From Actinomycetota bacterium (GTDB lineage: Bacteria > Actinomycetota > Coriobacteriia > Coriobacteriales > RUG844), in NCBI GenBank assembly GCA_013335845.1, contig JAAXUU010000042.1, positions 1 through 8,468 of the forward strand: DNA of 8,468 nucleotides, given 5' to 3'. A program made the translations under genes and the position numbers. Position 1 is the stretch's first letter. Every line of letters starts with the position of its first letter. Shown here in pieces: positions 1-6,465 of this stretch. The notes beneath the pieces were generated by a model, which had not been told where the DNA came from, did not search any database, and saw only the letters and a list, made by a program, of their open reading frames with translations.

Positions 1-935
1 ACGTCGCCCATACCCTTCCGGAGTATGGAATCACGGCAACGTTCGTCGACCCATCCGATATAGACAATTTCAATAAGGCTATCCAGCCGAACACGAAGGC
101 GATTTTTATCGAGACACTCGGCAATCCGAATTCCAACTTGATCGATATCGCGGCGGTTGCCCGTATCGCCCACGATAACAAGGTCCCGCTGGTAGTCGAC
201 AGCACATTCACCACCCCGTTTCTACTACGTCCGATCGAATATGGTGCTGATATCGTTGTGCACTCGGCGACGAAATTCATAGGTGGGCACGGAACGTCTC
301 TCGGTGGTGTCATCATCGACGGAGGTGGCTTCGACTGGAAAGCGAGCGGGAAGTTCCCTTCGTTGACCGAACCTAACCCCAGCTACCATGGCGTAGTGTT
401 CACAGATGCTGCAGGACCGGCAGCCTTCGTCACGAAAATCCGTGCAATCCTCCTGCGTGATACCGGCGCAGCCATTTCCCCTTTCAATGCGTTTCTTCTA
501 CTGCAGGGGTTGGAAACCCTTTCGCTGCGCGTCGAACGTCACGTGGAGAACGCTCTCAAGGTCGTGGATTATCTCGTGCAGCACCCTCAAGTTGAGCATG
601 TGAACCATCCGTCTCTTCCCGGTAATCCCGATAAAGCACTCTACGATTCGTATTTTCCCAATGGCGCAGGTTCTATCTTCACCTTTGAAGTAAAGGGTGA
701 CGCGCGCAAAGCGCAGGATTTCATCGACCATCTCGAACTGTTCTCATTGCTGGCGAACGTAGCCGATGTGAAGTCTCTCGTGATACACCCCGCCTCGACC
801 ACTCACTCGCAATTGAATGAGGAGGAGCTGGTGGCGCAGGGAATAAAGCCCAATACCATCAGGCTCTCGATCGGTACAGAGCACATCGATGATATCATCG
901 CCGATCTGGAGCAGGCTTTCCGGGCTGTCGAATAG
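1..935 (+). CDS. metY: O-acetylhomoserine sulfhydrylase (MetY-type), 5' end cut off by the window
   Basis: PLP-dependent enzyme of the Cys/Met metabolism family, predicted to make homocysteine (plus acetate) from O-acetylhomoserine and sulfide in the cytoplasm. The frame is open from base 3, and 310 residues are visible. Family members are about 430 residues, so roughly 120 N-terminal residues lie outside. Seen in order: AHTLPEYGI at the left edge, ETLGNPNSN, the PLP-ring Asp segment VVDSTFTTPF, and HSATKFIGGHGTSLGG with the Schiff-base lysine at bases 273-275. These are followed by PSYHGVVF, SPFNAFLLLQGLETL and the substrate-carboxylate Arg region IRLSIGTEHIDDI near the end. The NPSYHG and SPFNAFLLLQGLETL blocks favour MetY over cystathionine gamma-synthase or MetZ, but the reaction is inferred. 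The TTG at 138 is an internal codon, not the start. The acetyl-type MetA at 3069 supports the substrate choice. Confidence 0.92.
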   Translation, partial: VAHTLPEYGITATFVDPSDIDNFNKAIQPNTKAIFIETLGNPNSNLIDIAAVARIAHDNKVPLVVDSTFTTPFLLRPIEYGADIVVHSATKFIGGHGTSLGGVIIDGGGFDWKASGKFPSLTEPNPSYHGVVFTDAAGPAAFVTKIRAILLRDTGAAISPFNAFLLLQGLETLSLRVERHVENALKVVDYLVQHPQVEHVNHPSLPGNPDKALYDSYFPNGAGSIFTFEVKGDARKAQDFIDHLELFSLLANVADVKSLVIHPASTTHSQLNEEELVAQGIKPNTIRLSIGTEHIDDIIADLEQAFRAVE

Positions 936-1030
936 CCGGTCTGGACACCGGTTCGTTAAACGACACAGAATGAAGCACCTGTTTCGGTCAATCGATTGAT
1001 AAGATAGCACGAAGAACCAGGAGAAGAATC

Positions 1031-1957
1031 ATGAAGGTTTATAACTCTATCACTGAACTTGTGGGTAACACGCCACTCGTAGAGTTGAAGAATTACGAAG
1101 CGAGCAATGGACTCGAGGCGACACTGCTTGCAAAGGTCGAATACTTCAATCCTGCCGGGAGCGTCAAAGACAGGATCGCGAAAGCCATGATCGAAGAAGC
1201 TGAGAAGGCCGGACTGATTAAAGAGGGCACCGTTCTTATCGAGCCCACCAGCGGTAACACGGGTATCGGTCTTGCCGCCGTTGCCGCGGCACGTGGATAT
1301 CGGGTCATCCTTACCATGCCTGAGACGATGAGTGTTGAACGCCGTAATCTGCTCAAGGCTTACGGTGCCGAACTCGTTTTGACCGAGGGCGCCAAAGGAA
1401 TGAAAGGCGCAATCGCAAAGGCGGAAGAACTGGCTGCCGAAACACCGAACAGTTTCATACCGAGCCAGTTTACGAACCCTGCGAATCCCGCAATCCATTA
1501 TGTTACCACCGGCCCTGAGATTTGGAGCGATACCGATGGTAGGGTCGACATCTTCGTCGCCGGGGTTGGGACGGGTGGCACCATATCCGGTGTCGGTGAA
1601 TACTTGAAGTCGAGAAATCCCGCTATCAAAGTAATCGCCGTCGAGCCGGCCGGTTCACCTGTCCTCTCTACAGGCACGCCGGGCACCCACAAAATCCAAG
1701 GTATCGGCGCGGGCTTCGTTCCCGAAACCCTGAATACTTCCATATATGATGAAATCATCACTGTGGAGGATGAAGACGCCTTTGTAACAGGTAGGGCGCT
1801 CGCCCAAAAAGAAGGATTTCTCGTGGGCATTTCTTCTGGTGCTGCTGTCTGGGCCGCAGCCGAACTGGCGAAACGCCCCGAAAACAAAGGAAAGATCATT
1901 GTTGCGTTACTTCCCGATACCGGCGAAAGGTATCTATCGACCCCGATGTTCACCTAG
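1031..1957 (+). CDS. cysK: Cysteine synthase A (O-acetylserine sulfhydrylase)
   Basis: Fold-type II PLP enzyme that makes cysteine from O-acetylserine and sulfide, cytoplasmic. The 308 residues match the usual CysK length. Visible motifs are VGNTPLVEL (11-19), NPAGSVKDR with PLP lysine K46, the substrate loop PTSGNTG (72-78), the phosphate-binding GTGGT (180-184), GISSGA with S269 contacting the pyridine nitrogen, and PDTGERYLS (295-303). There is no CBS domain, so it is not cystathionine beta-synthase. The ATG start has AGGAG at 1019-1023, 7 nt upstream. It lies 95 nt after the MetY stop on the same strand, so co-transcription is plausible but not shown. CysK and CysM are hard to tell apart by eye; length and motifs favour CysK. 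Confidence 0.93.
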   Translation: MKVYNSITELVGNTPLVELKNYEASNGLEATLLAKVEYFNPAGSVKDRIAKAMIEEAEKAGLIKEGTVLIEPTSGNTGIGLAAVAAARGYRVILTMPETMSVERRNLLKAYGAELVLTEGAKGMKGAIAKAEELAAETPNSFIPSQFTNPANPAIHYVTTGPEIWSDTDGRVDIFVAGVGTGGTISGVGEYLKSRNPAIKVIAVEPAGSPVLSTGTPGTHKIQGIGAGFVPETLNTSIYDEIITVEDEDAFVTGRALAQKEGFLVGISSGAAVWAAAELAKRPENKGKIIVALLPDTGERYLSTPMFT

Positions 1958-2062
1958 GTAACGTTCGGAAAATAGTAAGAAACAGCACCTTGATCTATGG
2001 AACTCAGGTTTTTCGAGCGCTGGATAACCAAACACGTGTAGGTCGGGTAATGAAAGGAAACC

Positions 2063-2974
2063 ATGAAACGAATCGTCACCATCCAAGACATATCTTGCGT
2101 CGGGAAATGCTCGCTCACTGTCGCGCTGCCGATAATCTCGGCTATGGGAGTTGAGACGGCGATTATCCCGACCGCCGTGCTATCGACCCATACAGCTTTC
2201 GATGATTTCACCTTTCGTGACCTGACTGACGAAATCGTCCCGATCGCACAACACTGGAACCAAGAAGGCATCGGTTTCGATGCTATCTACACCGGTTATC
2301 TCGGCTCTTTCGAACAGCTTGAAATCGTGTCGGACTTCTTCGATGAGTTCAAAACATCCGAGAACTTCATCTTCGTCGATCCCGCAATGGGGGATAACGG
2401 CGAGCTCTACAAAGGCTTCACGCCTGAATTCGCCAAAGAGATGGGAAAGCTCTGCGGTAAAGCCGACATCATCGTCCCGAATATGACCGAGGCTGCCTAT
2501 ATGCTTGGTTTCGACCGTGTCGAGGAAGAGTATGACGAAGGCTATGTGAAGGACATTCTGTATCAACTGAGTCTTCTCGGTGCCAAAATGGTTGTATTGA
2601 CAAGCGTCAGTTATGATGAAAGCAGTATCGGTGTCGTTGCATATGACAGTGTGAGAAAGGAGTATTTCAGTTACTTCGACGAGAGAATCGACGTGAAATA
2701 CCATGGTACAGGCGATGTTTTCGCGAGCGCGTGCGTCGGTGCGTTGATGAATGATTTCTCTCTTGCGGACTCCTTGAAAATCGCCGCTAACTATGTCGTT
2801 GAATGCATAAAGGACACCCAAACTGATTCAAAAAGGAATTGGTATGGGGTGAATTTCGAAACCGTCATTCCATACCTGATCAGGACAATCGAAAAGAATA
2901 AAACGGTGCTTCCTCCTACGCGCGCTCGTTATTTTTTCTTTTCCGAAGAATTGCACGTATCTGAGCAAGAGTAA
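2063..2974 (+). CDS. pdxY: Pyridoxal/pyridoxamine kinase (PLP salvage)
   Basis: Ribokinase-like kinase that phosphorylates pyridoxal, pyridoxine or pyridoxamine with ATP in the vitamin B6 salvage pathway. The 303 residues fit PdxK/PdxY proteins. Visible signs are the N-terminal strand and substrate loop IVTIQDISCVGKCSLT (4-19), the segment AIIPTAVLSTHTAF (33-46), YTGYLG (76-81), VDPAMGDNG (105-113), VPNMTEA (138-144), and the anion hole and catalytic base HGTGDVFAS (214-222, base D218). The ATG has AAGGAAA upstream at 2054-2060. It sits between cysK and metA on the same strand; both CysK and the nearby MetY need PLP, so it may supply their cofactor (inference). The C-terminal tail after residue 280 is charged and not conserved in my recollection. 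The choice among pdxY, pdxK and pyridoxamine kinase is uncertain; HMP kinase ThiD is less likely given the N-terminal motif. Confidence 0.87.
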   Translation: MKRIVTIQDISCVGKCSLTVALPIISAMGVETAIIPTAVLSTHTAFDDFTFRDLTDEIVPIAQHWNQEGIGFDAIYTGYLGSFEQLEIVSDFFDEFKTSENFIFVDPAMGDNGELYKGFTPEFAKEMGKLCGKADIIVPNMTEAAYMLGFDRVEEEYDEGYVKDILYQLSLLGAKMVVLTSVSYDESSIGVVAYDSVRKEYFSYFDERIDVKYHGTGDVFASACVGALMNDFSLADSLKIAANYVVECIKDTQTDSKRNWYGVNFETVIPYLIRTIEKNKTVLPPTRARYFFFSEELHVSEQE

Positions 2975-3015
2975 GTGTGGATGTTTATCTATCTGCGTAG
3001 TCGAGGGAGAGGAAA

Positions 3016-3021
3016 TATAAT
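3016..3021 (+). promoter_or_regulatory. Probable -10 box of the metA promoter
   Basis: A perfect TATAAT lies 48 nt upstream of the metA start codon, in the 94-nt gap after the kinase gene. No good -35 hexamer sits 16-18 nt upstream (the sequence there is close to ctgcgt), and there is no TGn extension. Transcription would begin near 3028, giving a leader of about 40 nt. It suggests metA can be transcribed separately from the genes before it. Confidence 0.4.
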
Positions 3022-3068
3022 CGACTTCGCGCAGGTTTCGGGTATTATTCGTTGCAAAGGGGGCTCAT

Positions 3069-3986
3069 ATGCCTATTAGAATTCCAAACGATCTTCCGGC
3101 AGGAAAGACATTGGTTGACGAAAATATCTTCGTCATCCCGCAGACACGCGCTATAACGCAGGATATTCGCCCACTGCGGATCCTCCTTCTGAATCTGATG
3201 CCGACGAAGATAAGGACGGAGACGCAGTTCGCGCGTCTTCTAAGTAATACACCGCTGCAGGTCGAGCTTGAATTGATGCATACCAAGTCCCACAAGTCGC
3301 GTAACACATCGGAGGAGCATATCCTCGCGTTCTATAAATCGTTCGATGAAATCAAGGACCAGAAATTCGACGGTATGGTTATCACCGGGGCGCCTGTCGA
3401 GCAGATGGAATTCGAGGACGTAGGGTATTGGGATGAGCTCTGCTCGATTATGGAGTGGAGTAAAACCCATGTCCATAGTACATTCCATATCTGTTGGGGT
3501 GCGCAGGCTGGGCTGTACTATCATTACGGGGTTAAGAAATATCCCCTTGAAAAGAAGCTTTTCGGAGTTTTTCCCCACACTATCGAGTATAAGAATCCAA
3601 TCCTTTGTCGCGGGTTCGATGACACATTCATGGTGCCGCATTCTCGCTATACGACGATACGACGTGAGGATATCGAAGAATGTCCTGACTTGAGGATTCT
3701 CGCTTCATCTGAAGAAGCGGGTATTTTCGGGGTATTCATTGAAAACGGCCGGCAGATATTCATCACAGGTCATCCGGAATATGATAAGTACACGCTGAAA
3801 GACGAGTATGTACGAGACAAAGCTGCCGGCATCGAGACTGCGGTTCCGGTGAATTATTTTCCCGGTGATGACGACGAGCAGGAGCCGCTTGTTACATGGC
3901 GCGCCCATGCCAATCTTCTATATTCGAACTGGCTGAACTACTTCGTGTATCAGACAACGCCTTATGACCTCGGCGAAATCGGATAG
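3069..3986 (+). CDS. metA: Homoserine O-acetyltransferase (MetA family)
   Basis: Transfers an acyl group from acyl-CoA to homoserine, the first committed step of methionine synthesis, in the cytoplasm. The 305 residues match the MetA/HTS family, which has a glutamine-amidotransferase-like fold. Visible catalytic residues are the nucleophile C142 in HICWGAQAG, with H235 and E237 in the TGHPEY motif. N-terminal family blocks are [15 protein letters not shown] (34-48) and [17 protein letters not shown] (51-67). Residue 111, in [11 protein letters not shown], is Glu. In the characterised Bacillus cereus enzyme Glu111 goes with acetyl-CoA, whereas E. coli has Gly and uses succinyl-CoA. Acetyl transfer is therefore predicted and fits the MetY gene upstream. 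The ATG start follows a strong AAAGGGGG at 3056-3063. The C-terminus ends in the usual YQTTPYD block. Confidence 0.94.
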   Translation: MPIRIPNDLPAGKTLVDENIFVIPQTRAITQDIRPLRILLLNLMPTKIRTETQFARLLSNTPLQVELELMHTKSHKSRNTSEEHILAFYKSFDEIKDQKFDGMVITGAPVEQMEFEDVGYWDELCSIMEWSKTHVHSTFHICWGAQAGLYYHYGVKKYPLEKKLFGVFPHTIEYKNPILCRGFDDTFMVPHSRYTTIRREDIEECPDLRILASSEEAGIFGVFIENGRQIFITGHPEYDKYTLKDEYVRDKAAGIETAVPVNYFPGDDDEQEPLVTWRAHANLLYSNWLNYFVYQTTPYDLGEIG

Positions 3987-4094
3987 TGGGACAATAGCAA
4001 GAGTTTCAGTGCGTAACGTATGCGTTGTGATAGCAACAGAGCTGGTATTGACATCACACCATTTACTTCAAACTCTGTAACTTTGCGCAGTTGC

Positions 4095-4103
4095 TGATAT
4101 ACT
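4095..4103 (+). promoter_or_regulatory. Extended -10 promoter for the baeRF-like gene
   Basis: TGA-TATACT is an extended -10 element (TGn plus a hexamer 5/6 to consensus). A 3/6 match, CTGTAA (4075-4080), lies at the -35 distance with a 17-nt spacer. Transcription would start near 4110, leaving a leader of about 34 nt that contains the Shine-Dalgarno sequence. A start here would also place the alternative TTG codon at 4108 at or before the 5' end of the transcript, which supports the ATG at 4144. Confidence 0.45.
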
Positions 4104-4143
4104 TGACTTGTATGCACCGCACATTGGTCTGGAAGGGGGAGTC

Positions 4144-5280
4144 ATGAATTCCTTTACCCGTGATTACCGGTCGCTTCTTACTGAAGAGTACGAGCCTCCC
4201 TGTGTGTCGATCTACTTCCCCACGCATCGCAGTTCCCCTGAAAAGCTGCAAGATCCGATTCGCTTCCGCAATCTTATACGTCAAGCAGAGAAGGACCTTC
4301 AGGAGAAGTATCCTGATGCTAATGCTAATAAAATCCTAGCACCGTTCCGCGAGCTACTCGAGGATGATGGCTTCTGGAATACTACCCTCGATGGAGTGGG
4401 ACTACTCGGAAGCGCGGGTAAGGTAGAGGTGTATCCACTGAAGACCGAGGTCGGCGAGGAAGTGCTGGTTGCCGATAGGTTCTACACCAGGCCTCTGATG
4501 AGTATCTTCGAGCCGGCTGGGAACTATCATGTACTCGGGCTTGAGTTGCACAGAATCAAACTCTTCGAAGGAGACAGACATACGGTTCGTGAAATAGATC
4601 TGGGCCCTGATGCCCCCAAGACCATCGAGGCCGCACTGGGCGATCAATTGACACAGACGTACCAATCGATCTCTTCCAATGCCAGAGGTACTGCATCGAC
4701 GTTCCATGCTTCAGGAGCGCGCATGGACGAAGTCGATATCGATGCCATAAAGTATTTCCGTATCGTCGATCGATGGATATTTGAGAACTACTCGCGTCCA
4801 TCGGGGACCCCTCTCATCCTCGCGGCGCTTCCGGAACATCACAGTGACTTCCGCGACATCAGCAAGAACCCCTTACTTGAACCCGAAGGAATCATGGCTG
4901 ACTGTTCGTCCCTTTCTCCTGAGGAAATGATCGCAAAGGCAAGCGAGATCGTGAATCATCATCGCACTGCCCTTGAAGAGGATGCAATCAAGCAATATGG
5001 ATTTGCTTATGGGCGCGGGAATGCAAGCGAGGATATAGCAGAAATCGCACGGGCTGTTGCTGAGGGGAGAGTTGCTACACTTCTTTTGGAATCAGGGAGA
5101 AGGGTAGGGGGCACCATTGATGAAGCCACCGGTGCTGTCGAATATTCCGATGAACCGATGGCACCCGATGTTCTTGGGCAGCTCGGGGAACTGGTCGTCC
5201 GTACAAGCGGGGACGTGTTGATTCTTCCTGCGGATCGCATGCCGGTGAGTACCGGCGTGGCGGGTACGTTCCGTTACTGA
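4144..5280 (+). CDS. Bacterial eRF1/Pelota-like protein (baeRF superfamily, Balon-related)
   Basis: 378-residue soluble protein with no signal peptide or membrane segment. The N-terminal block PPCVSIYFPTHR, then QDPIRFRNLIRQAEKDL, and the C-terminal half with GFAYGRGNASEDIAEIARAVAEG, VATLLLESG and the ending MPVSTGVAGTFRY are typical of bacterial archaeo-eukaryotic release-factor homologues (baeRF). Members such as Balon bind the ribosomal A site during hibernation; others are proposed in ribosome rescue. The eRF1 GGQ peptidyl-hydrolase motif is not seen, so peptide release is unlikely. The start is the ATG after GGAAGGGGGA (4131-4140); an in-frame TTG at 4108 has no such site. The gene is monocistronic, with its own promoter and a hairpin after it. 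The role in hibernation or stress is inferred from the family, and I cannot assign the exact baeRF subfamily. Confidence 0.78.
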   Translation: MNSFTRDYRSLLTEEYEPPCVSIYFPTHRSSPEKLQDPIRFRNLIRQAEKDLQEKYPDANANKILAPFRELLEDDGFWNTTLDGVGLLGSAGKVEVYPLKTEVGEEVLVADRFYTRPLMSIFEPAGNYHVLGLELHRIKLFEGDRHTVREIDLGPDAPKTIEAALGDQLTQTYQSISSNARGTASTFHASGARMDEVDIDAIKYFRIVDRWIFENYSRPSGTPLILAALPEHHSDFRDISKNPLLEPEGIMADCSSLSPEEMIAKASEIVNHHRTALEEDAIKQYGFAYGRGNASEDIAEIARAVAEGRVATLLLESGRRVGGTIDEATGAVEYSDEPMAPDVLGQLGELVVRTSGDVLILPADRMPVSTGVAGTFRY

Positions 5281-5290
5281 AACTGTTGAC

Positions 5291-5331
5291 CATACCACTG
5301 CCACCCGAACTATTCGGGTGGCAGTGGTATG
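5291..5331. terminator. Perfect 19-bp hairpin between convergent genes
   Basis: Arms 5291-5309 (starting CATACCACTGCC) and 5313-5331 are exact reverse complements with a 3-nt loop, CTA. The hairpin begins 10 nt after the baeRF-like stop and lies 25 nt from the stop of the - strand membrane-protein gene. It is well placed to end transcription from both sides. Neither side has a run of T, so it is not a standard intrinsic terminator. It could instead protect 3' ends or act with another factor. Confidence 0.65.
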
Positions 5332-5355
5332 TATGTGCACAATATAAAAGCCAAG

Positions 5356-5958
5356 CTAGTATTCGTATGCGCGTAATGCCGCCCGCTTCGTCAGCCAATA
5401 CTGGAAAGTCACCAGGAAGATTCCGCCTATGACGATAACGGCAATCAGCATCTCGGTCGTGATTGAAAACGACGTGTTGAACATTCCTTCTAGGTTCAGG
5501 GCGGTATCCATTGGATCTTTCAACGCCAAAAATGCGGAACAAGCGCAAATCATGAGCATTACGATAGCGGTGGTCATACCGGTATCCTTGATGATGCGCT
5601 CCCCATCCTGAGCGTTAGTTGCAGTATGGGGTAATCTTCGCCCCATATAGATTCCGGCGATGGCCCCGGGTATGAGGTTGAAGAGGGGGACGCCCATGAA
5701 GAAGCCGAGCGTACATATCGAGTAGAAGAGGAATACGAGCACAAGTACTATCGGGTTGATGCTGTATATGTCCTTCAGCCACTTTCGCAGGAATACGATA
5801 TCGATGACGATCCCCAAACCGAAACCTATACTTGCGAAGACGAATATGAGGTGTTCGGGAACGAGCCCGATGCTGCTCCACCATCCCGCGAGAAACAGCA
5901 GTATAGGCAGGACGGATCCGAAAATAAGGGTCATTATCAATGCTTCTATTCTGCTCAT
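5356..5958 (-). CDS. Multi-pass membrane protein of unknown function
   Basis: 200-residue protein dominated by hydrophobic segments, which I read at about residues 7-27, 36-57, 68-89, 92-106, 128-147 and 168-189, so five or six membrane spans. A charged loop around 107-127 (GRRLPHTATNAQDGERIIKD) follows a GAIAGIYMGRR motif, and the C-terminus is short and basic (KRAALRAYEY). I recognise no enzyme or transporter family. The ATG lies 5 nt after the stop of the cupin gene and has no clear Shine-Dalgarno sequence, so its translation is probably coupled to the cupin gene. The pair forms a two-gene operon on the - strand. Whether the protein transports a ligand sensed by the cupin, or is unrelated, cannot be told from the sequence. 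Confidence 0.8.
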   Translation of the reverse strand: MSRIEALIMTLIFGSVLPILLFLAGWWSSIGLVPEHLIFVFASIGFGLGIVIDIVFLRKWLKDIYSINPIVLVLVFLFYSICTLGFFMGVPLFNLIPGAIAGIYMGRRLPHTATNAQDGERIIKDTGMTTAIVMLMICACSAFLALKDPMDTALNLEGMFNTSFSITTEMLIAVIVIGGIFLVTFQYWLTKRAALRAYEY

Positions 5959-5963
5959 GGCAA

Positions 5964-6296
5964 TCAGAAAATCACTGTCAGAAGCATTTTGAAACGTTCC
6001 TCACCATAGACGGCATGGGGGATATTCGCCGGCATCACGATTGATTCTCCGCTTTGGACGATAAACGGCACCCCGTCGATAGTGAAGCGGCCCGTACCTT
6101 CCAACACCGTCACCAGAGCGTCTCCGCCGGATGCATGCGTGCTGATTTCCTCATCCTTCTCGAACGCGAAGAGCGTAAGACTTACAGCACCGTTCTGGAC
6201 GAGGGTTTTGCTTACGACTTGGCCAGCTTGATACTCGACTTGATCTTCGAGCTTCAGGATTTCAGATGTGTCTATATTCTTCATTTTGCCTGTCAT
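5964..6296 (-). CDS. Small cupin-domain protein
   Basis: 110-residue single-domain cupin, cytoplasmic. The first cupin motif region is EISTHASGGDALVTVLEG (50-67), followed by GTGRFTIDG (67-75) and the second motif SGESIVMPANIPHAV (82-96). Possible metal ligands are H54 and H94; the classical HxH plus Glu set is incomplete, with A55-S56 after the first His and D59 instead of the usual Glu. It may bind a metal weakly or just a small ligand. The function is unknown; similar small cupins are common in anaerobes. The chosen ATG at 6296 is preceded by AAGGAGGAGG; an upstream in-frame ATG at 6338 lacks such a site and would add a basic, unconserved-looking extension. It is followed after 5 nt by the membrane-protein gene and diverges from the FAD reductase gene. 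Confidence 0.82.
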   Translation of the reverse strand: MTGKMKNIDTSEILKLEDQVEYQAGQVVSKTLVQNGAVSLTLFAFEKDEEISTHASGGDALVTVLEGTGRFTIDGVPFIVQSGESIVMPANIPHAVYGEERFKMLLTVIF

Positions 6297-6302
6297 TCCC
6301 AG

Positions 6303-6312
6303 CCTCCTCCTT
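6303..6312 (-). promoter_or_regulatory. Ribosome binding site fixing the cupin start
   Basis: On the - strand this reads AAGGAGGAGG, an almost ideal Shine-Dalgarno sequence, 6 nt before the ATG at 6296. It decides the start over the upstream ATG at 6338 and the inner ATG at 6284. Confidence 0.8.
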
Positions 6313-6379
6313 GTCGTGCGTTTGCTACTGGGACACATTCTGATACTTCGGGCTACCGCTGAAAAGCACTATTCGAAAA

Positions 6380-6406
6380 ATATGCAAAAATATCCCTCTT
6401 GCATAT
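6380..6406. repeat. 8-bp inverted repeat overlapping the reductase -35 region
   Basis: ATATGCAA (6380-6387) and TTGCATAT (6399-6406) are exact reverse complements separated by 11 nt. The right copy contains the proposed -35 box of the reductase promoter. It could be a second regulator site, but the arms are short and AT-rich, so chance is possible. Confidence 0.3.
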
Positions 6407-6427
6407 GCGTACACTGTACGATATAGT
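6399..6427 (+). promoter_or_regulatory. Promoter of the FAD reductase gene
   Basis: TTGCAT at 6399-6404 (3/6 to the -35 consensus), a 17-nt spacer, and TATAGT at 6422-6427 (5/6 to the -10 consensus). Transcription should start near 6434, about 32 nt before the ATG at 6466. One palindromic operator fills the spacer and a second overlaps the predicted start point, the usual geometry for repression. Confidence 0.6.
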
Positions 6428-6450
6428 TTTCTCGTACAGTGTACGCATAT
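6403..6450. promoter_or_regulatory. Paired palindromic operators forming a 19-bp inverted repeat
   Basis: Arms 6403-6421 (ATATGCGTACACTGTACGA) and 6432-6450 are perfect reverse complements separated by 10 nt that contain the -10 box. Each arm holds its own 13-bp palindrome with one central base: CGTACA-C-TGTACG at 6408-6420 and CGTACA-G-TGTACG at 6433-6445, centres 25 bp apart. Odd-length palindromes of this size are typical sites for TetR-type dimers. They lie between -35 and -10 and over the transcription start, so two bound dimers would block the promoter. The TetR-type gene at 8178 is the nearest candidate binder. The divergent cupin operon could be under the same control, though I see no clear promoter for it here. 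Confidence 0.75.
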
Positions 6451-6465
6451 CAGAAAGGGGAGCAA

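Noticed and set aside
138..140. TTG as the start of the MetY-type protein
   Set aside because: The frame is open leftward to the window edge and encodes conserved family sequence (AHTLPEYGI, ETLGNPN), so the TTG is internal and the gene is truncated by the window.
936..951. Small inverted repeat CCGGT-CTGGAC-ACCGG just after the MetY stop
   Set aside because: The stem is only 5-6 bp, the loop is 6 nt and no T run follows; too weak to call a terminator.
997..1005. TGA-TAAGAT as an extended -10 promoter for cysK
   Set aside because: Only 4/6 to consensus with no -35; such matches occur often by chance in a gap of this composition.
956..1498. 180-residue - strand frame opposite cysK, and similar long opposite-strand frames at 1498-1953, 2180-2821, 3240-3641 and 5075-5548
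   Set aside because: They lie opposite strongly conserved genes, have no recognisable motifs, and are explained as mirror frames of coding sequence.
2975..3068. SAM-type riboswitch or T-box ahead of metA
   Set aside because: The gap is only 94 nt and shows no long paired architecture; nothing beyond a -10 box and a Shine-Dalgarno sequence is visible.
4048..4053. Perfect TTGACA as a -35 box upstream of the baeRF-like gene
   Set aside because: No acceptable -10 hexamer lies 16-18 nt downstream (AACTCT region); the TGA-TATACT element is 45 nt away and needs its own -35 region.
4108..4143. Longer baeRF-like protein starting at TTG 4108
   Set aside because: It has no Shine-Dalgarno sequence, overlaps the predicted transcript start, and the ATG at 4144 has a strong one.
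6297..6338. Longer cupin starting at ATG 6338
   Set aside because: The extension MCPSSKRTTRRRLG reads through the excellent Shine-Dalgarno sequence at 6303-6312, which points to the ATG at 6296.
6439..6465. Longer reductase starting at GTG 6439
   Set aside because: The codon lies within the operator palindrome and near the predicted transcript start; AAAGGGGAG directs initiation at the ATG at 6466, and the Tat motif distance fits that start.
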